Shown here: in pieces, positions 18,595 to 28,000 of the stretch
Position numbering within the stretch: the stretch's first letter is position 1
How the letters are laid out: each line of letters starts with the position of its first letter
Assembly: GCF_014200495.1 (NCBI RefSeq)
Contig: NZ_JACHBY010000001.1
Span: forward strand, 620,001 to 684,000
Direction of reading: 5' to 3'
Origin: Mucilaginibacter geliditolerans
Lineage (GTDB): Bacteria > Bacteroidota > Bacteroidia > Sphingobacteriales > Sphingobacteriaceae
DNA length: 64,000 bases
Program-made: the position numbers and the translations under genes
Notes under the pieces: model-generated
Told to the model about the DNA's origin: nothing
The model's input: only the letters and a program-made list of their open reading frames with translations
The model's database searches: none

Positions 18595-19797
18595 TTAGTT
18601 CATAACAATTATCCTCCTTCCTGTAATGGTAAAGTGTATCTTACCTACCTTTTCAAGATGTTGCAATAATTCTGCAATGCTTTTTGAGCGGTAAAACGTA
18701 CCACCAAATTTTTGATCATCATAGTTGCCATTATATTCAATATCCACATCATACCAGCGCGATACTTTCTTCATAATACCGGTAATATTATCATGGTCGA
18801 ATATAAAATAGCCGTTCTTCCAGGCCATCACATCGTCGATATTGGCATCAGCAACCGTAATATTGTTTGAATTGCTATTTATAACAGCCTGTTGCCCGGG
18901 TTTAAGCAATGAATGATTTTGATTTTTTGTTACCTGTACCGATCCTTCGAGCAAAGTGGCCTTAATGTTATGATCATCACTATAGGCTTCAATGTTAAAA
19001 TGTGTTCCTAATACCCTTATCTGCACATCATCAATACTTACAAAAAATGGTTTGTCTTTATTTTTTGCCACTTCGAAATATGCTTCGCCGGTAAGTTTAA
19101 CATGACGCTCTTTGCCCGTAAATTCAGTAGGGTAACTTAATGACGAGGCTGCATTTAACCATACTTTGGTACCATCGGGCAGCACCACCTGGTATTCACC
19201 GCCTTTTGGGGTGGTTAGGGTATTGTAAGTTATAGTTTGATCAGTTGCTGCTGTATTGGCTTTGTACACAATCTGGCCATTGCGTGGTTTAAGTACATTG
19301 CCTGAATTTGTTTTAGCCAAAACCCCGTTGTTTGCATTGGAAAGATAGATCACCTTACCATTACCCATGGTTAAATAAGCTTTGCTTGAACCTGGTACTA
19401 TTTGCGTTTGCTGCGCTTTGGCAATGTTATTTTTAGTTACCTGTACATTTTTTTGATGTAAAAGATAAAGTACACCACCTGTTACCAATATTAACATGGC
19501 AGCTGCTACCTGCAGCCAACGGTTTCTATTTATTGTAAACTGGTTGGGGCGCTCTTCTTTTTCGGAGGATGATCTTTTGAAACGTGAATCCGACTGGATG
19601 CGTTGTAAAATTTCATGGGTTTGCTTTTCCCCAAAGCTGGGGCCGCTTTCCAGGTCAATTAATTCAATAATAACTGCATCAGCAATTTTATCAGTACCAG
19701 CCTTATCCAGATAGTCTAATAATTCAATACAATCGCTTTCACTTATAGTATCGTTTAAATACTGGTGCAATAAAATTTGCAGCCGCTCTTTGTTCAT
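18595..19797 (-). CDS. FecR-family anti-sigma factor
   Basis: Inner-membrane anti-sigma factor that holds the ECF sigma until the STN domain of the neighbouring SusC signals. 400 residues: cytosolic N-terminal part (about 1-90), one membrane segment (about 92-112, LQVAAAMLILVTGGVLYLL), periplasmic FecR domain (about 195-290, TPKGGEYQVVLPDGTKVWLN, TGEAYFEVAKNKDKPF, VLGTHFNIEAY) and the C-terminal domain typical of Bacteroidetes FecR (about 330-400, ending FTITGRRIIVMN). It lies directly upstream of its target susC. Its sigma partner (21411-22004) is separated from it by an unrelated plus-strand MFS gene. Confidence 0.94.
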   Translation of the reverse strand: MNKERLQILLHQYLNDTISESDCIELLDYLDKAGTDKIADAVIIELIDLESGPSFGEKQTHEILQRIQSDSRFKRSSSEKEERPNQFTINRNRWLQVAAAMLILVTGGVLYLLHQKNVQVTKNNIAKAQQTQIVPGSSKAYLTMGNGKVIYLSNANNGVLAKTNSGNVLKPRNGQIVYKANTAATDQTITYNTLTTPKGGEYQVVLPDGTKVWLNAASSLSYPTEFTGKERHVKLTGEAYFEVAKNKDKPFFVSIDDVQIRVLGTHFNIEAYSDDHNIKATLLEGSVQVTKNQNHSLLKPGQQAVINSNSNNITVADANIDDVMAWKNGYFIFDHDNITGIMKKVSRWYDVDIEYNGNYDDQKFGGTFYRSKSIAELLQHLEKVGKIHFTITGRRIIVMN

Positions 19798-20010
19798 ACT
19801 TGGTGTTTATAATTTGCCTGAAGAGGCTGGTTTATATAGTAGGGAACAAAAAAACAGGGGGGGTAGGACTAGTCGGCAGTAAAAAAAATATTAATTATTT
19901 GAAAAATCTCTCTTTATGGCTCGTTTTTTTACTTTTCACAGGTTATATAAAAGCGTATCAAGTAAATTTGATTGCTAACTTGCACACTAAAAGTTTGTTT
20001 AAGCATTCCT

Positions 20011-21369
20011 ATGAATTCCCCTTCTTTTAAATGGACGGTGCTGGTAACCAGCCTTGCTTTTGTAGTCGCGCAGCTTGATGTTTCTATCGTTAACCTGGCA
20101 TTGCCGCAGATCGCAGGCGCTTATCGTGCCGGTATCAGTACATTACAATGGGTGATAGATGCCTACACACTGGCATTTGCTGTGCTCATGCTTTCGGCAG
20201 GCAGTATTAGCGACCGGTTGGGCTCGAAACGGATCTTCCAGATTGGAATGATCATTTTCGGGATAGCTTCGGCAAGTTGCGCCCTGGCGCCTAACTCCAT
20301 CTACCTCATCATTGCCCGGATCATCCAGGGTATCGGTGCAGCTATGATGATCCCCAGTTCGCTCTCACTGCTCAACCAGCGTTTTGCACACGAGCCCGAC
20401 ACACGGGCGCGGGCCGTAGGTTTGTGGACCGCCGCGGGTAGCGCGGCGATGGCTGCAGGGCCAACCCTGGGCGGCTTACTAATTGAGCTGGCCAACTGGC
20501 GGTTTATCTTTCTGATCAATATACCTATCTGTTTGGCCGGTTACCTGATGAGTTTTCGCCTCGTGGATGCGCAAGTTAAAGTTTCAGCAAAACAATTTGA
20601 CATTGCCGGGCAGGCTACCTGGGCACTCGGTATTACGGCTTTGATAGCCACCATTATTGAATGGCCACGCTTAGGTTTTACAAACCCACTGATCATCGGC
20701 GGCTTAGCTTTCAGTGTGATCATGTTTGTTATCTTCCTGATCATTGAAAAAAAGACACATCACCCAATGATCCCCCTTCATTTATTTAAATCAGGCTCTT
20801 TCAATTCCCTGCTGATACTTGGGGCTGTTTTAAACGGCTCCTATTATGGCAGTGTATTTATCTTGAGCCTTTATCTTCAAAAAGTGCTTCATTATAGCTC
20901 ACTGGCGGCAGGCTTTGCCTTTGTTCCACTTACCGTTGGCTTTGTGATATCCAATGTGGCCAGTGCCCGTGTCATCAATAATTACGGTCTTTGGAAGCCT
21001 ATATTAGCAGGGCTTATTTTATTTGCTGCTGGTTTTGCCGGCTTGTTTGTTGCCGGGACTTCTACCCCTTATTGGCAGCTCTTTTTTCCTTTCCTGATCA
21101 TTTCTACAGGTATGGGGCTTGCCGTACCCGCCATGATTAACGGCATACTATCCAGTGTCGATAAAAAACTTTCCGGTACGGCTTCGGCCATATTAACCAC
21201 AGCACGGCAAACGGCAGGTGCTATAGGCGTTGCAGTATTTGGCGCAATGGCAGTGGGAAGTAACAATGCAATACTGGGTGGAGTTTTCAAAAGCGCAGCT
21301 ATCTCCATCGGCTTCACGCTGATAGCCGTCATTTTTATTTACAGGCTGCTTAAAAAAAGCGCCCATTAA
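20011..21369 (+). CDS. MFS transporter, DHA2 (EmrB/QacA-like) drug exporter
   Basis: Inner-membrane proton-coupled exporter, 452 residues from the ATG opening MNSPSFKWTVLVTS; the upstream in-frame Met would add a Cys-containing leader with no function. Signatures: VAQLDVSIVNLALPQIAG in segment 1 (the D in LDVSIVNLALP is characteristic of DHA2 members), RLGSKR in the 2-3 loop, and motif C-like AGPTLGGLL in segment 5. Substrate unknown. It is inserted, on the opposite strand, between the ECF sigma gene and its fecR, which normally adjoin, and its codon third positions look richer in G/C than the flanking mannan genes. Independent acquisition is a reasonable inference. Confidence 0.92.
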   Translation: MNSPSFKWTVLVTSLAFVVAQLDVSIVNLALPQIAGAYRAGISTLQWVIDAYTLAFAVLMLSAGSISDRLGSKRIFQIGMIIFGIASASCALAPNSIYLIIARIIQGIGAAMMIPSSLSLLNQRFAHEPDTRARAVGLWTAAGSAAMAAGPTLGGLLIELANWRFIFLINIPICLAGYLMSFRLVDAQVKVSAKQFDIAGQATWALGITALIATIIEWPRLGFTNPLIIGGLAFSVIMFVIFLIIEKKTHHPMIPLHLFKSGSFNSLLILGAVLNGSYYGSVFILSLYLQKVLHYSSLAAGFAFVPLTVGFVISNVASARVINNYGLWKPILAGLILFAAGFAGLFVAGTSTPYWQLFFPFLIISTGMGLAVPAMINGILSSVDKKLSGTASAILTTARQTAGAIGVAVFGAMAVGSNNAILGGVFKSAAISIGFTLIAVIFIYRLLKKSAH

Positions 21370-21410
21370 TACCATCTGTTTTCAAACATTGTTTGCCAAA
21401 GCGGGAACGC

Positions 21411-22004
21411 TTAATGGTGAAATAAAATCGCGATAAAAAAGATCAGGTCGGCGGTTTTTAAATGCGTTTTTAAAGTCTTGAGTGCTTGTATCATATGGTT
21501 TTTAACCGTATTAGGCGAGATCTTTAATTCCTCAGCTATCTCTTTGTAAGAGAGGCCTTCATTACGACTTAGCTTAAAAACCAACTGTTGCTGCGGGGGG
21601 AGTTTTTCAATTATTTTTTGAGTAAATACTTCCAGGTCATGCGCGATTACATCTTCTTCGGTTGAGTTATGCTCCTGTGTAGTATTCCGGATCAACACGT
21701 TCCGCTGATCGGTTGATTTACAGATTAGCTTTAATGAATTTATTGACAGGCGTTTAGAAATAACATATAAATAAAGCCATAAATCGCCATCCGGATCGAG
21801 CTTATTCCTGTTTAGCCAAAGTGTAATAAATGTTTCCTGAACAATCTCCTCACTTTGCCCCTGATCCTTTAAAAAGCGGTACGCCAGCCTATAAGTTTTC
21901 GCACTGTAAAGCATATATACTGCTGTAAATGCAGTTTCATCACCTGCAATTAATCGTTTAATGCTATTACTATCAATAAGTTTATTAATCACTTTGTCAG
22001 GCAA
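21411..22004 (-). CDS. ECF RNA polymerase sigma factor (Bacteroides expansion type)
   Basis: Extracytoplasmic-function sigma factor, 197 residues, with region 2 (about 25-95, YMLYSAKTYRLAYRFL, EEIVQETFITLWLNRNKL) and region 4 (about 130-185, LPPQQQLVFKLSRNEGLSYKEIAEELKISPNTVKNHM, given here only in part as a helix-turn-helix). It should drive susC at 18455 after release by the FecR at 18595. Its C-terminus is hydrophobic (ADLIFFIAILFHH), which is unusual but seen in members of this group. Convergent with the MFS gene, 41 nt between stops. Confidence 0.93.
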   Translation of the reverse strand: MPDKVINKLIDSNSIKRLIAGDETAFTAVYMLYSAKTYRLAYRFLKDQGQSEEIVQETFITLWLNRNKLDPDGDLWLYLYVISKRLSINSLKLICKSTDQRNVLIRNTTQEHNSTEEDVIAHDLEVFTQKIIEKLPPQQQLVFKLSRNEGLSYKEIAEELKISPNTVKNHMIQALKTLKTHLKTADLIFFIAILFHH

Positions 22005-22143
22005 ATATAATTGGCGCTTTAAATTTAATAAGTATTATTTCGTATAAACAAATATTTTTTCCAAACAATACAATATATCAACTTCTGCAGCAATTACTAT
22101 TGTGCTTTAACAAGTTATAATTATATATGATTTATTGCAAACC

Positions 22144-23814
22144 TTACTCCCAGTTAAAATCAACGTCCCTATTGTTCAACCTCCATTTTTCGGGCTGCAT
22201 GGTATCCATCCAATCCAGTGGTTCGCCCAATGGCTGTACTTTTGCAGCCTGGGTAAAGGCTTTTTTTACTGCTGCTTTTTGTATTTCGCCCATTGCTTCA
22301 GGCTGTCCGGAAACGAAAAGCGGCGCGCTGCTTTCAGCCAGCAATTGCAGCCATTGCTTATTTCTATCCCAGGCTATATCAGTGGTTATGCCTACACAAT
22401 CGCCATCTACCGCATAAAATTTATTATGCTGCGGCAAGCGGAATGCCAGCGTATTAACCCCCATTTTCCGTGTTCTGTCCCATTCCCTGCCGCTGGTATC
22501 ATCACCAATACGGCACATTTCAAATATGCCTGCACTCAGGTGACTCATGGTATTGCAGCCTATTACGTAAATACCATCGCCTGCAGCCCCGCGAATAGCG
22601 CGGTACAGGTTAAGTATGATCTCCGCGGTAGTTTTACTTCTGTCATTAAAATTCCAACCCGGCGATGTAATACTATCTTTCATACTTGCGCCCCAGCGCC
22701 CGGTAATATCGTAAGTACTAAAATCGTGCTTCACCATTTCATAACCCCATTGTTTATATACATCAAAATTGTGTTTAATGCGTTCTATATTTTCGGGGAT
22801 GGTTGGGTCAAGCACCGGATTGCGCGGATCATCCCTGCCGGGGATTTTTGGGGCCAGTAAGCTTGCTTTTTCGTCGTGGCGGGCACAAAGCGGGCGCATC
22901 CATAAACCGGGGCGCATACCCAGTTTTTTGATCTCATCACCTAGCAGGTGCATGTCCTTAAACTTATCGTTAGGCTTTGAGAAATCATCGTTCCAACCAC
23001 CATCACCTGGTAGTAAAGGTGAATAGGTGGCCCAACCGGCATCAATTACCGAGAATGGTTTATTGCCGGTATCGGTAACTAATTCAGCCATCATGGCGGT
23101 GGTTTTTTTTATTAGGTCGAATGAATTATTGCCATAGGCAAAATACCAGTCGTTGATACCATAAATAGGTTGTTTAGGTAAACGTGGCTTTTCACACATC
23201 ATGCCGCAAAACCGGTGATCGGTATGGAATGGGTTTTCGCCCGCTTTTCCGCTTGTGGCAATAATATCGGCAGCATGCAAAGTACGGTTGCCTAATAATA
23301 CACCATTACCGCCCGAATGAGTATCCAAAGTAAGCTCCAGACTATCATTACCCAAGCCCCACCAGCAAACACTGTTAGCACCGGTTTTTACCCCAAAACA
23401 GGCAGTTTGCCTGCCATCATATATGATCACGTACCATGGATTTTTAACCCCTGCCCTATCTGTTTTCCATTGTAGATCGCCGTACGAACGCTCCCAATGA
23501 TCACCCAGAAATTTAGCGGTTGATGGTATATTATGTTTCCATTTTAAACGGACAGCATTTAATTGTTGTGTTGGCGAAGTAACGTAAACACCTTTGGCAT
23601 TGCCGTTTGTTTTCACCTTTACCTCAATATCATTATAACTAAAAACAGATCCGTTAGCAGCTTTAAGCCTGAACCATTCATCGCCTGATTGCGCCCAAAC
23701 TTCATCAGGCATATTTATGGCTATGGTTTGGGTTGATGTGGCATAAGTAAGCCTGCTCAATAATACAGCTGTTGTGGTAGTCGCAGAAAGTTTAAGAAAA
23801 TGTCGCCTTTGCAT
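22144..23814 (-). CDS. Clan GH-D glycoside hydrolase, alpha-galactosidase-like (GH27/GH36), Tat-exported
   Basis: Probable retaining alpha-galactosidase or related exo-glycosidase acting in the periplasm. 556 residues. The N-terminus QRRHFLKLSATTTTA is a twin-arginine signal. A beta-rich domain (about 35-190) precedes a TIM barrel in which SVIDAGWATYS, LGMRPGLWMRPL and GYEMVKHDFSTYD follow in order; the Asp in KHD is at the place of the clan's nucleophile, and GDDTSGREWDRT may supply the acid/base. It lies 26 nt after the SGNH esterase gene and shares its promoter (24727-24796). In a mannan locus it could remove galactose decorations. GH27 versus GH36 cannot be settled by eye. Confidence 0.78.
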   Translation of the reverse strand: MQRRHFLKLSATTTTAVLLSRLTYATSTQTIAINMPDEVWAQSGDEWFRLKAANGSVFSYNDIEVKVKTNGNAKGVYVTSPTQQLNAVRLKWKHNIPSTAKFLGDHWERSYGDLQWKTDRAGVKNPWYVIIYDGRQTACFGVKTGANSVCWWGLGNDSLELTLDTHSGGNGVLLGNRTLHAADIIATSGKAGENPFHTDHRFCGMMCEKPRLPKQPIYGINDWYFAYGNNSFDLIKKTTAMMAELVTDTGNKPFSVIDAGWATYSPLLPGDGGWNDDFSKPNDKFKDMHLLGDEIKKLGMRPGLWMRPLCARHDEKASLLAPKIPGRDDPRNPVLDPTIPENIERIKHNFDVYKQWGYEMVKHDFSTYDITGRWGASMKDSITSPGWNFNDRSKTTAEIILNLYRAIRGAAGDGIYVIGCNTMSHLSAGIFEMCRIGDDTSGREWDRTRKMGVNTLAFRLPQHNKFYAVDGDCVGITTDIAWDRNKQWLQLLAESSAPLFVSGQPEAMGEIQKAAVKKAFTQAAKVQPLGEPLDWMDTMQPEKWRLNNRDVDFNWE

Positions 23815-23840
23815 AGTGATATAATTAGATGTATTATTTT

Positions 23841-24518
23841 TTACTTAATAACCTCATTGATTGCTTTTTCAACAAGCGGCTCCATTACCTTGTAACCATC
23901 AAGGCTAGGGTGTACACCATCTTTTGACAGATTAGCTGGCAGGCCTTTTCTCGCATCGGCCATAGCTGTAAAATAATCGAGGTAGTTTATTTTATTTTTA
24001 TCAGCATAAGTTTTTAACATATCATTTAGCGCAGCTACCTGTAGCACAGGATCAATAGCCGGGCGCCATGGCAAGGCAAAGGCCGGCAATACTGATGAAA
24101 TAACTACTTTAATATGGTTTGCCTTAGCTAGCTCAACCATTGAAACAATGTTGCCGAAAACATCCTCCAATTTTTCAGGTCCGTTATTTTGGGCAATATC
24201 ATTTATACCTGCAAGTATTACTACCACAGCTGGCTTTAAATCAATCACATCCTGGCGAAAACGCAGCAGCATTTGACCGGTTGTTTGTCCGCTGATGCCG
24301 CGATCGAGATAAGACCTGCTATTAAAAAACGTGGAATCATTACTTATCCAGAAATCAGTGATCGAGTCACCCATATACACAACTCTTTTTTCGCCGGCAA
24401 CAGGTGGCGGTACTTTGCTGTTAGCATCTTGATATCTTTTCAGATTGGGCCAGTCCTGCGCTTTAGCTGCGCCAATGGAAAATAGTAATACAAGTACTAT
24501 CAGGGTTCTCTTGGTCAT
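23841..24518 (-). CDS. Secreted SGNH/GDSL hydrolase (esterase/deacetylase)
   Basis: Ser esterase of the SGNH fold, 225 residues, signal peptide about 1-20 (IGAAKAQ). All four blocks are visible: block I VVYMGDSITDFW (Ser52), block II GISGQTTGQML, block III ILAGINDIAQN, block V DGVHPSLDGY with Asp and His of the triad. It most likely removes acyl groups from the glycan or from oligosaccharides before glycosidase action. First gene of a two-gene unit with the clan GH-D glycosidase, under operator copy C. Confidence 0.92.
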   Translation of the reverse strand: MTKRTLIVLVLLFSIGAAKAQDWPNLKRYQDANSKVPPPVAGEKRVVYMGDSITDFWISNDSTFFNSRSYLDRGISGQTTGQMLLRFRQDVIDLKPAVVVILAGINDIAQNNGPEKLEDVFGNIVSMVELAKANHIKVVISSVLPAFALPWRPAIDPVLQVAALNDMLKTYADKNKINYLDYFTAMADARKGLPANLSKDGVHPSLDGYKVMEPLVEKAINEVIK

Positions 24519-24724
24519 AATTGATAAATTGGTTCTGCAAGTTGGTAAAAAAGTTTTGCTAAATCGATATTAAATTTATTTTTCATTTAATACTATGGGA
24601 AGATTGCTGGATAGCTGTTATTACTCCAAAATTTATAGGTTTATGAAAAGAATTCGCAGATCAATAACCAAAGGAGTATATCATATGCGGGCACAATAAT
24701 AACCGCTCTTGCAAAATTGATCGC

Positions 24725-24796
24725 TACAAATAACCCCAATAAATCAATCTGCAAGCTTGTCAAATCATACATATTTTTTGACATATAGTGCTTTTA
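24725..24796 (-). promoter_or_regulatory. Operator copy C with -7 box, driving the esterase/glycosidase pair
   Basis: Half-sites TTGTCAAATCATACATATT (24757-24775) and TTGACATATAGTGCTTTTA (24778-24796) are spaced 21 bp like copies A and B; the second is the most degenerate. On the minus strand TTTG at 24764-24761 is followed 34 nt later by TTATTTGTA (TTTG at 24730-24727). Orientation relative to the -7 box is as in the other two copies, which points to the minus-strand SGNH gene (leader about 205 nt) rather than the plus-strand regulator gene. Confidence 0.65.
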
Positions 24797-24948
24797 TTAC
24801 CTCTGCATTAAATTATTTCGACATATAAATTCATTTTTGAGTATATGTGTAATAACCAATATCCAAGGGAATAAACCTTTATTTTCAAGTACTGAAAAAC
24901 CAATTATTAAAACAAGCAAGCGGCAAAAAAACTTGTTGCATTGTTAAT

Positions 24949-24987
24949 GAAAGTGAAGTTTTTGAAATCTCATGCACTTTACTTTCG
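24949..24987 (+). promoter_or_regulatory. Dyad and possible promoter of the hybrid regulator gene
   Basis: GAAAGTGAAGT (24949-24959) and ACTTTACTTTC (24976-24986) form an inverted repeat with one mismatch in 11, ending 31 bp before the ATG at 25018. TACTTTCG (24980-24987) within it resembles the -7 box, with TTTG at 24961-24964 but at 15 bp, shorter than the usual spacing. Could be an autoregulatory site or a leader hairpin. Confidence 0.35.
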
Positions 24988-25017
24988 CAGTTATTAATCA
25001 ATGATTATTAGATATAA

Positions 25018-28000
25018 ATGAAAATTGAACATCAGTTTGGGTTGAAAAAAGATTATCACATAATAACTTTCCTTTTTTTAATCTTAATTACCTGTATAAA
25101 CCCTCCTACACTTTTCGGGCAGGCTTATCCTTATAAATTTAAATATCTTACTGTTGATGAGGGATTATCACACACCGATGCTAATGATATTGCACAAGAC
25201 AAGCTGGGTTATATTTGGGTGGCTACCTATTTTGGGCTTGATAGGTATGATGGCTATACCGTTAACAGGTATTATAACAATAATGCTCCTCTAAATAATG
25301 CCTTTAAAAATCGCCTGAGGTGCATTTATGCTGATGACAATGGCAACGTATGGCTTAGCTCTGAAGGCGGTTTACAATGTTTTGATGTACGTTCAGAAAA
25401 ATATATTGATTTTAATGATGATCAAAAAGCTATCCCAACGTTCGAAAAACTATATAAAGCGGCCGGTGGATTTTTATATGGCCTTTTTGGAGGCCAATTA
25501 AAACGCTATATATTGAAAGGCAACACGGTTAAAGAGCAGCAACTATACCAGCCACGGGATGTGCAATTTTATGACATGGCTCCCGATAATAATGGCACTC
25601 TCTTTTTATCAGGCAATAAAGGGCTTTGGATGCTGGATAAGAACAATAAATTTAAAAGGATAGCTGTAACCGGTCTTTCTGCACAAAACATTTCGAAGCT
25701 CTATTTTGATAAAAGGAATAACCTGCTGATGGCCTCTCATAACACAGCATTTTTCACCATTAAAAAAACGTCTGCTACAGGTACTGAAACCCGGGATGTT
25801 ATTAAACAATTTGCCTGTGCTGATAATAACGATATTAAGGATATTCTGGAAGGCAGCAGATCAGATTATTGGATAAATGATGGCACTAACCTGTTAAGAC
25901 TGGATAATGATTTCAATCTTATCCAAACTATAAACAATCATGATGTACAGCACAGCTTAAACTCAAATTCTTTATCCAAAATGTTTATCGACCGTTCTGA
26001 GTGTTTATGGGTATGCACCTTTGGCGGCGGTGTTAATTACTGCGATTTGAATGAGAAATTGTTCTATACACTTCAGCATAATCCTGAAGACCCAAATTCA
26101 CTCGCTGGTAATCATATCCGTTCTGTGCTTGAGGATGGTGAGAATCTATGGATAGGCACCACCGCAAACGGACTAAATCTTTATAATTTAAAAACGCAGA
26201 AATTCAACTACTACAATACCTATAATTCGCCGGTAAAACTAAAAAACAATGTGATAACCTCACTGGTATTTGACAGCGACAGAAACTTGTGGATCGGCAA
26301 TAATGCGGGTATTGAAATACTAAAACCCGACAGAAAAACCCTGTGGCGGCCCGCTGGCTATGATAAATTCCCAACCTATGTAATTGAAACATTGGTAAAA
26401 GACTGTTACGGAAATATATGGTTCGGTAATCACATGGATAGGTTTGGCGTAATATGGAAAGACGATAAAAACTGTTATCATGTAAAATATTATGGCGAAG
26501 GTTATTTTATTCTGGCCGATAAAAGCAATCCACAGTTATTTGTTTCGAGCACACATGGTTTAAAACGACTCACCATTGATAACCAGGGAAATATTGTTAA
26601 AAGCATTACCTACCAGGCATCGTCACAACCCAATTCATTAAGCTCTAATTACACCTATCCTATTTGCAAACAGAATGACAGTACATTCTGGATCGGGACT
26701 ATTGGCGGTGGCCTGGATCGCCTTTCATTAGGTATAAATAATGCTTATAAAATAAAATCGTACTCCAGCAGCTATGGAATTTTCAATGATGTGGAAAGCC
26801 TTGAAATAGATAATGCCGGCAATATATGGATGGGTGGGAACGGGCTGGAATGCCTTAATCCTGCAACAGGGAAATTAATAAGATATGATAAAAATGATGG
26901 CTTACAGGGCAATAGTTTTAAGGTGGGTGCATCATATAAAGGAGCAGACGGAAGATTATATTTTGGCGGGATAAACGGGTTAAATTATTTTTATCCTGAT
27001 CAGATCAAGGCTAATAACGTTGCTGCAAAGCCTATTTTAACGGATATATTAGTAAACAATCAAAAACCTGTTTCCGGTGAACCCGATTCAACGAAAAACT
27101 CAATAAGTCCGGCTATCAGCTACAGCAAGCATCTAACGCTTAATTATCTGCAAAACAACTTCGTAATTTACTTTTCCTCAATGCATTTTGCCAACCCTTT
27201 AAAATGCAAGTACCGCTATAAGCTCACAGGTTTTGATAAGGATTGGAGATATACTGATGGTAAAAATCCAAGCGCGGCCTATAGCAATCTTGATTACAGT
27301 AATTACCGATTTATTGTACAGGCAACTAACAATGATGGCATATGGAGCTATATCAGCGCCGAAATAGGTATTACTATTACCCCTCCATGGTGGAAATCAC
27401 ACACTGCTAAGTTTATTTATGTTTTATTATTCCTATCGGCACTTTCAGGCATCTACATTTACCAGGCACGATGGTACCGCCTTAAAAGAGAAATTGAAGT
27501 TAATGCGGTTAATGAAAAAAAGAGGGAGGAAATGCACAAACAGCGTGAGGAACTTTACCAACAGCAACTGATGTTCTTCACTAATATTTCACATGAATTC
27601 CGCACACCGCTTACACTCATACTCGGCCCGCTGGAAAGCCTGATCAGCGAAAATAAAAATACGGTTTTAGATAATTCTTACCAATTGATGCTGAGGAACG
27701 CCAAAAGATTAACTAACCTGATAAGTGAGCTGATGAATTTTAAAAAGGTTGCTGACAGCGTTATAAAATTGCAGGTACAACCATTAATAATTAATCAGTT
27801 TTGTGAGGATTTGGTACTTGAATTTCAGAACCTGGCCATTAGTAAAAACATCGATTTTAAACTGATCAATAGCATCGAAACAAACATGAGCGGCCAGTTA
27901 ACCGGCACATTTGATATCCAGGTGCTCGAAAAGATCTTGTTTAATCTCCTAAACAATTCATTTAAATATACCGATGTTAATGGCCAGGTTACTTTTGAAG

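Noticed and set aside
22135..22860. 241-residue plus-strand frame
   Set aside because: Antisense to the clan GH-D glycosidase, with no domain pattern and unusual composition.
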